64,000 nucleotides of DNA, taken from positions 189,420,559-189,484,558 of the forward strand of contig NC_053391.1 in the NCBI RefSeq assembly GCF_905171765.1, in the 5' to 3' direction. Below, one piece after another: positions 21,476 to 64,000 of this stretch (positions are counted from its first letter, which is position 1; each line of letters opens with the position of its first letter). The DNA comes from Bufo bufo. Taxonomy: Eukaryota > Chordata > Amphibia > Anura > Bufonidae. The position numbers and the translations under genes are program-made. The notes beneath the pieces were generated by a model, which worked only from the letters and a program-made list of their open reading frames with translations, had not been told where the DNA came from and did not search any database.

Positions 21476-23269
21476 GACACAGCTAATGTTATGCAGCAGC
21501 CCCTTCACTGGTTTTCCCTACACAGTGGTGCCCCTGCCATGTGACGTACAGGAAACTACAGCGCAGCCCCATTTCAGTGAGTACTTACTAAGAGCAAACT
21601 CAGAAGGGGACAGAGCACTAGACCAATGTTGTGGTCCGATTCTCCGGATTGGCAGGGGTCCTAAAAAGTCCAACTCCCACCAATAATAAAGTGACAGCAT
21701 ATCTGTATTAGCACTACGCAAGAAGAAAACTGGAGGAGCAGTTTAGCAGAAGTGATGTCATTCCATTCCTCATTACACACTGCTGTATTTAATATATTTT
21801 ATTCTCAACATGTAAAGTAGTGGGATATTACTAGGATATGCCATCCCCTTATGATGTGTGGGGGATCTGCCCTTTGGAATCCCCATCAATCCTGCAAATT
21901 AAGTGGTGTAGATCTGATCTCCCCTACACAGCGGCATCCTAGCAGCACAATTCCAGTCAAGTGAATGCTGCAGTTCCATGCACAGCAAAGAGGAGTGTCT
22001 CTCTGCACGAATAACTTACAAAGGCCGCAGCTATACAGCAACGATGGGGACCCTTCGTTATGAGGATCAGTGCGATTCCCACGGATCATAAATTAATGGC
22101 ATACCCTTGCAATACGCTATATTAGAAATACCCATCTAAGGCTATGCTCACACTGGGCCCCACTTATCTGACGCACACCAGCATACTTTTATTTTCAGCT
22201 GGACTAAATGCATTTTCTGTGCAGAGGGATTAAGCAAAGAAATGCATACCATGTGTTACTGTATATTTTTTGTGACCCTTTGGCCAACATATGCCAATGT
22301 ATGGTATTCAGAGGTATAAGTCAGGGCATCACGGACCAGCGCACGCACCAATCGTAAAACTAGACTGTGATGTGAATAGAGCCATATGTTATACAAATAT
22401 AGAACTTGTGTTCAATTGAATGGGCCAGTGTTCAGTCTGAGCGCTGTCCTTGGACAGCACCCGGGTGGTAAGTGCAGTAACTCTCTGTCCACTATCTTGG
22501 AAACAGAGCATAAAAACATAAATTTGAAATGTATCACCCAATATTTCTAGCTGAATTAATACTGATTAAATTAGAAATTTTACCACTCCGATTTGATAGC
22601 TAGGGGGCACCGTCTGACAGTCAGCAGTCCTGGCGGGTTTTATAAGACACTAAAAGCATACGCACAAACATTGCGCATAAACAAGCTATATCTTTCCTGG
22701 TTCAGTAATACCTGGAATGTTCTTAGGAATGCTATGGTTATCCGGCAATGATATAAATGCCCCCATTTACATTAGTGTATCGTGGGTTCAGAAAACAGTC
22801 TAATGTGTATGTGTACGACGGATGATGTCGGAAGAGAGAAGGATCGGGCGAAATGAATATTTTCACCTGAACCTTTTGTTCTCCCAATTTTCAGCCGACA
22901 GCTACTGAATGTGTAAAGTGTATAATTACTGGCAGCTCAGCTAAAGTGGAAATTCCACATTTACTTCATCACTAAATGGAAATACAGATTTGTGAAAAAT
23001 CCACACCTACTTACTTTAAGACCAGGGGTCCTTAAATTCACCCTTCAAAGGTTTTAACCTCTTACCATTATACCAAGTAGAACCCATAACCATATGATCT
23101 TTCAAAAGCAGAGCCATTTAGGACACAGATTTAAGATCAAAGGTTTAATGACTGGCACCCAAATGTCTAATCAGATTTACCCTAGGGTTGGATTCACGCC
23201 AGCTCCATTCAGATGAATTAGGAAGTTGTGAATATGATCTAAATCCAAATTTGGCACATTATGGACGGG
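21476..23269. other. Intergenic, no recognisable gene
   Basis: Low-similarity sequence with a few short direct and inverted motifs. I see no splice-bounded exon or transposon protein on either strand. Confidence 0.45.
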
Positions 23270-23480
23270 AATATATAAATATATATACATACATATGTCC
23301 AAAGAACGAGGCAGCACTCCAAAATGCGTAAAAAGGTGAATACCCCAAACTTTAATCCCCAGGCAACGTTTCAGCCTACTCAAAGAGGCCTTTGTCAAGC
23401 TTTGCCTGGGGATTAAAGTTTGGGGTCTTCACCCTTTCACGCATTTGTGCTGCCTCGTTCTTTGGACATATTTACAGTGG
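23270..23480. repeat. Inverted repeat with GAAACGTTGCC motif, possible PLE fragment
   Basis: Arms tccaaagaacgaggcagca and its inverse enclose ccccaggcaacgtttcagcc and caaagaggcctttgtcaagc. The minus strand reads a hairpin-capable GGCC..GGC followed by TGAAACGTTGCC, similar in layout to the hammerhead-like motif in the Penelope arms. Confidence 0.5.
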
Positions 23481-24156
23481 AGGAGAAGCCTGCCTTCCTA
23501 GAGGAATTGCACCCTGTTCACACCATCTGACTGTGCTGCTGCTCTATCTGCATTTGTGTGTGTAATATATATATATTCTCACACATACTATTACTAGCAG
23601 CTTTAGTATTAAACCAAACTTTTACTTTGTTGGCAATGAAATGCTCATGAAGTACCTAATTTCAAGACAAATTGCCAGCTGTTCTTCTGGCCCAATGCAA
23701 TAAAATCTTCAGTTCAATACGGAGATACAGATGACGAACTCAAATGACTTTTAGACTTTCTAAATCTATAGGTCACTGACAGCACCATGGAGGCACGAGC
23801 AAGCACTTACATATGAAAAGTAGTGTAAACTCTGAATAATTTTCCTTGCTAAAAAAATAAAAATAAAATAGTACTTTCAAGGCAGAAAATATTAAAAAAA
23901 TTAATGAAGTAGGTATAAAAAAAAATATAAATACATGTAAACAAAAAGCTCTATTGTTATAAAAAAAAGAAAACACGGTATTTGTATAAACTAGAAAAAA
24001 AAAAAAAAAGAAGTACAAAAAAAGTGTGTTGTGCTCATTGAAAACTAAAACGAGTTTATATCTAAAAAAGCAAAACCCAGTACCAAAAATGTAAAAATCC
24101 CATACAAAAGTAACAAAATGGATTATCGTCTCCAATACAATACTACTGGTATATAA
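23481..24156. other. AT-rich intergenic sequence
   Basis: Contains many A- and T-runs. A 151-residue Phe-rich minus-strand frame here is a by-product of the base composition. Confidence 0.5.
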
Positions 24157-24478
24157 GGCTACCTTCACATTAGCGATAAAATCTTCTGGCATGCTGTTCT
24201 GGCAGAGAAACAGCCTGGTGGAGTTCACCGTGTCCGGCGTAGCCGGATACTACCTATCCTTGCCAGAGCCCATTGACTAGAATGGGATCTGGCCTGTTTC
24301 CAGCATTAGTGCCGGGACTCCTGGCACTACTGACAGAAACAGGTGGGATCCCATTATGGTGAATGTGCTCTGACAGGGGAAGGTAGTATCCGGCTATGCT
24401 GGATACAAAGAACTCTGGCAGGCTGTTCCTCTGCCGAAACAGCATGCCGGAAGATTTTATCGCTAATGTGAAAAAAGC
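24157..24478. repeat. Harbinger-like palindromic MITE, GGCTACCTTCACATTAGCG ends
   Basis: Ends GGCTACCTTCACATTAGCG and its inverse (with a few changes) are flanked by TAA (24154-24156) and TTA (24479-24481). Arms carry ataaaatcttc(t/c)ggcatgc. A one-ended relative begins at about 49113. Confidence 0.75.
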
Positions 24479-24483
24479 TTAAT

Positions 24484-25020
24484 GAGGCTCTGTCAGCATG
24501 ATGAACCCAATTAAACTAGGCATATTGCCTGGTAGGACTTATTATACTGATTAAAACTATACCTTTCTTTTGTCTGTATGCTACATAGATGCAGAGATAT
24601 CTGCATTTGTATTCATATGCAAATAAGCAAGTTTGAGCACCAGGGTGCAGGGCTGTACCCTTGGAGCACTGCTTTGTAACACCCCCTGAGCTCTGCACAC
24701 TCCCCTCTGACAGGACTAGACATGAGCATGCTGAGGGCAGAACTGTGTCCTAGATCTGTCTCCTAGCATGTACATATATAAATGACATACCATTGCATTA
24801 TCACATTGAAATCTGCTCAGAAAGCTTACATATTACTGCTCCAAGGGTTCAGCCCCGCCCCCTGATGCCCAAACGTGCTCATTTGCATATGAATACAAAC
24901 GCAGACATTTCTGCAGATGTTTAGCATACAGACAAAAGAAAGGTATTGTTTTAATCATCATGATGAGCCCTACCAGGCACTATGTCTGGTTTAATAGGGT
25001 TGATCATGCTGACAAAGCCT
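24484..25020. repeat. Palindromic repeat, GAGGCTCTGTCAGCATGATG ends
   Basis: Left GAGGCTCTGTCAGCATGATGA and right inverse (ttgatcatgctgacaaagcctc) plus inner arms (tacctttcttttgtctgtatgc and its inverse). It begins about 200 bp past the GPR161 stop, so the GPR161 3' UTR may run into it; an ATTAAA lies on the minus strand near 24990. Confidence 0.75.
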
Positions 25021-25222
25021 CTTTAACACTTAGTGTAGGCAAAGAGCAAATTTTACTATACAGCGCTAGAGAGGTCATTCTGCTCTCTAATATATGAAAG
25101 TGGCGGAGAAAAGGAGATGGCACCAGTAATGGATTTCCCTTTGCCTGAAATACATGCTTTATGAATACTTTCTCGGTCAAGGCCTCCTTATGATTACTGT
25201 GCATGTATTATTGAGTAGAAGG

Positions 25223-61612
<36,390 letters not shown>

Positions 61613-61614
61613 TG

Positions 61615-61644
61615 TCAATCACAATGAAATCCTATCTGAATCAT
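61615..61644 (-). promoter_or_regulatory. Upstream ORF in the GPR161 leader
   Basis: ATG at 61644 opens a nine-codon frame (MIQIGFHCD) ending in TGA at 61617-61615, two bases before the main ATG at 61612. Such a close uORF would be expected to reduce initiation at the main start. Confidence 0.55.
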
Positions 61645-61653
61645 GCTGGGAAC

Positions 61654-62118
61654 CTGAAGGGAAAAAAATAAAAAATTAATAACATGACAAACATCTCTCT
61701 CCATAGGTCTCTTATCTAAAGCTGTCAGCAGTTTTGCAGGATCAGAACAGACTGCTAACAGACTCCATATAACCTTTTCTCCGAATGCTAGAAAATTCCC
61801 CCAAAAAGGTGAGTGAATTGTATTTACAGCCAATGCCTTATGGATTAACCCTGGGATGTCTCCGAACATAGAAATGTAAAGCTTTGTCCAAAAATTTATA
61901 GTGATTTCTACTAAACCCCTAGAGCACAGTAGAGATCCTATTAACAAATGTACAGTGGTCTGAGCCTGACAGCCGCTGCCCCTAAGCACTGATGCAGGAG
62001 CAAGGACTTTTCTATGAGAGTTCTTGCTGGCCACTAAATACGTCAAGCTGGCGCCTGGAGAGACGCAACTGTCTCTTTAAACCAGGCCCACATCAGTGCA
62101 TCATGGACACGGACACAC
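61654..62118. other. GPR161 upstream intron, no feature seen
   Basis: No exon or transposon recognised. The 5' non-coding GPR161 exon and promoter were not located. Confidence 0.4.
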
Positions 62119-63800
62119 AGGGGGAGATTTATCAAACTGGTATAAAGGAAAACTTGACTAGTTGCCCAAAGCAAACCCACACAGACCACAATAATGCCTA
62201 TTCAGGCCATTTTACTCAATAAAAAAAGTTTGGCGCATATCAATGCACGCTAGACTTTTCCCTGCCATTCGTGAGTGCAGGAGGCGCTCTGAACGGCAAA
62301 AGCAGCGCAGCGATGCTGCTGGAGCCTGTAATATCCAATAACAAAGCTCCGCACAACAAGGAGTTTTGTTATTGGTCGGTTTGGGCGGGCTGCTGGCCCA
62401 TTCGGCACACCACTCTGTGGAGGGAGGCTCTTGCAGCGGCGCGCGATCTTCATGGGGTGGCGTCTGGTGAAGTAAGCAGCCTTAGTGGGCAGAGGGACAT
62501 ATCAAAAGTGTTGATGTGCAGGGGTCCGAGGACTAAGACCCCCGCTTATCTCTACAACGAGGAGTCACAAGCACCTAGCCAAGCAATGCTTCTCCTCGCT
62601 GCTGAGCGCAGTACTGAAGATGGCCTCAACAGAAAGTCTATAAGGCCATATTTAGCGTCTCGGGACTGTATGTTGGAGGAACTGGAGGAAGGGCAGTGAT
62701 GTTATTTACATGGGACTGTATGTTGGAGGAACTGGAAGGGCATTGATGTTATTTACATGGGACTGTATGTTGGAGGAACTGGAGGAAGGGCAGTGATGTT
62801 ATTTACATGGGACTGTATGTTGGAGGAACTGGAGGAAGGGCATTGATGTTATTTACATGGGACTGTATGTTGGAGGAACTGGAAGAAGGGCATTGATGTT
62901 ATTTACATGGGACTGTATGTTGGAGGAACTGGAAGAAGGGCATTGATGTTATTTACATGGGACTGTATGTTGGAGGAACTGGAAGAAGGGCATTGATGTT
63001 ATTTACATGGGACTGTATGTTGGAGGAACTGGAAGAAGGGCATTGATGTTATTTACATGGGACTGTATGTTGGAGGAACTGGAAGAAGGGCATTGATGTT
63101 ATTTACATGGGACTGTATGTTGGAGGAACTGGAAGAAGGGCATTGATGTTATTTACATGGGACTGTATGTTGGAGGAACTGGAAGAAGGGCATTGATGTT
63201 ATTTACATGGGACTGTATGTTGGAGAAGCTGACGGGAGGGGAGATATGTTATCTAGACTAGTTATGGTGCCTCTGAATAAATACCAACCTCTTAGTTCAC
63301 ACCAACACTATATTTCTGTTGTTCTGCTCCATTAGATGAGCAGAACAACAAAAATAACAGAAGTGCTGGATCGGGCACAGGAAAGGAGCTGACCAGCCTC
63401 CATTGACTATCATGGAGTCCATTTAGTTTCCGTTTGGGATCCTTTTTACTGGATGTGCAAGTCTTTTTTCCCCAGTCTTTTTGAAAGAATCTGTGACGGA
63501 GGCCCTAAACAAAGTGTCCAACGCAGATGTGAACAAGCCCTTAACATTATTCAGGCCTACATATTATATGAATTACAGCAACCTTCGTATTTCTCCTCGG
63601 CTAAAAATATCCTATCCAAAAATGGTAAGAGGAGTATTTTTACTCTTCTGGAAAAAGTGTAGTGCGACCTCTGGCAACCAATCAGATTTCACCATTCATT
63701 TTACAAAGGAGCGCTGAAAAATGAAAGATGGAATCTGATTGGTTGCTATAGGCAACTGTGCCAGTTTCATTTTAAACCAGTTTTTATAAATCTCTCCCAT
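62119..63800. repeat. GGGAGATTTATCAAACTGGT inverted-repeat element containing a minisatellite
   Basis: The left end (gggggagatttatcaaactgg, 62119) and right end (cagtttttataaatctctcc, about 63800) are inverted, and both carry the gttgcc...caatcagat motif. The interior holds the 50 bp array at 62662-63230 and a small palindrome at 63320-63350. Confidence 0.65.
62662..63230. repeat. 50 bp minisatellite, 11 full units plus a partial
   Basis: Unit gggactgtatgttggaggaa then ctggaagaagggcattgatg and ttatttacat. Units begin at 62662, 62712, 62759 and then every 50 bp to 63159, with a diverged partial at 63209. One unit is 47 bp. Internal units are nearly identical, suggesting recent expansion. There are no variable spacers. 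Confidence 0.95.
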
Positions 63801-64000
63801 AATGTGTCCGTAGAACAAACACATGGGCCTGGCCTAAATAGCTGAAGCACACAGACAGATTTCGGCTCTTTTTTGTACTGAACCATAATAGGGCTGCCAT
63901 AAAGGTCCATCAGGCAACTGCCCAAAATACTAACTAGAAGTCTATTTCTTTATATTTTACATAGACTCAACCAGCCAATAAGACCAAAGACTGTTAAAGG
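63231..64000. other. Right edge, non-coding
   Basis: Includes the end of the element at 62119-63800 and then unique-looking sequence. No gene recognised. Confidence 0.4.

Noticed and set aside
23773..24228. 151-residue Phe-rich minus-strand frame resembling a membrane protein
   Set aside because: It is from an A-run-rich region; hydrophobicity is a by-product of poly-T on the minus strand.
62662..63230. Regular 50 bp repeats suggestive of a CRISPR array
   Set aside because: No spacer variation, no cas genes and a eukaryotic setting; it is a minisatellite.

Overview
The window is vertebrate nuclear DNA, most likely from an anuran amphibian. Two host genes are recognisable from their exons. 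Their low-density, intron-rich layout and a transposon load dominated by Tc1/mariner, DIRS, Ngaro, Penelope-like, piggyBac-like, PIF/Harbinger-like and hAT-like elements fit a large frog or toad genome. The species cannot be named from this sequence. No rRNA, tRNA or CRISPR array was seen.

Host genes. The last two coding exons of dermatopontin (DPT, plus strand) lie at 1630-1737 and 12361-12427, separated by a 10.6 kb intron; a polyadenylation signal follows at 13117-13122. GPR161, the ciliary orphan GPCR that restrains Hedgehog signalling, is encoded on the minus strand by five coding exons: 61612-61251, 45135-44414, 44324-44220, 41282-41166 and 25446-25223. Together they give an open frame of about 509 residues. 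The two genes converge, with about 12 kb of repeat-rich DNA between their 3' ends. One intron has a GC-AG boundary, and a nine-codon upstream ORF ends two bases before the GPR161 start.

Mobile DNA, left to right. 1-1140: a decayed Tc1 copy and a deleted DIRS fragment. About 2880-10025: a Ngaro tyrosine-recombinase retrotransposon (gag-like, RT-RNase H, recombinase, SGNH hydrolase) in the DPT intron, carrying a Tc1/mariner at 5381-6951 and a TTAA-flanked MITE at 9271-9861. 10190-25020: a field of palindromic non-autonomous elements. 26484-40158, in the last GPR161 intron: a nested stack in which a Tc1 element is split by a Penelope-like retroelement, whose left arm holds a piggyBac-like element and a second Tc1, which itself holds a 307 bp palindrome. 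45199-46782: a Tc1 element with an intact transposase, 63 bp upstream of GPR161 exon 2. 49822-55650: a DIRS element (minus) broken by two tandem TTA-flanked MITEs and a hAT-like element. 57620-61069: a non-autonomous piggyBac-like element hosting a MITE and another Tc1. 62662-63230: a 50 bp minisatellite.

I did not find a convincing new biological system. The most informative features are the nested insertions with readable target-site duplications, a hammerhead-like motif in the Penelope arms, the intact transposase beside an exon, and the unusual GPR161 gene-structure details.
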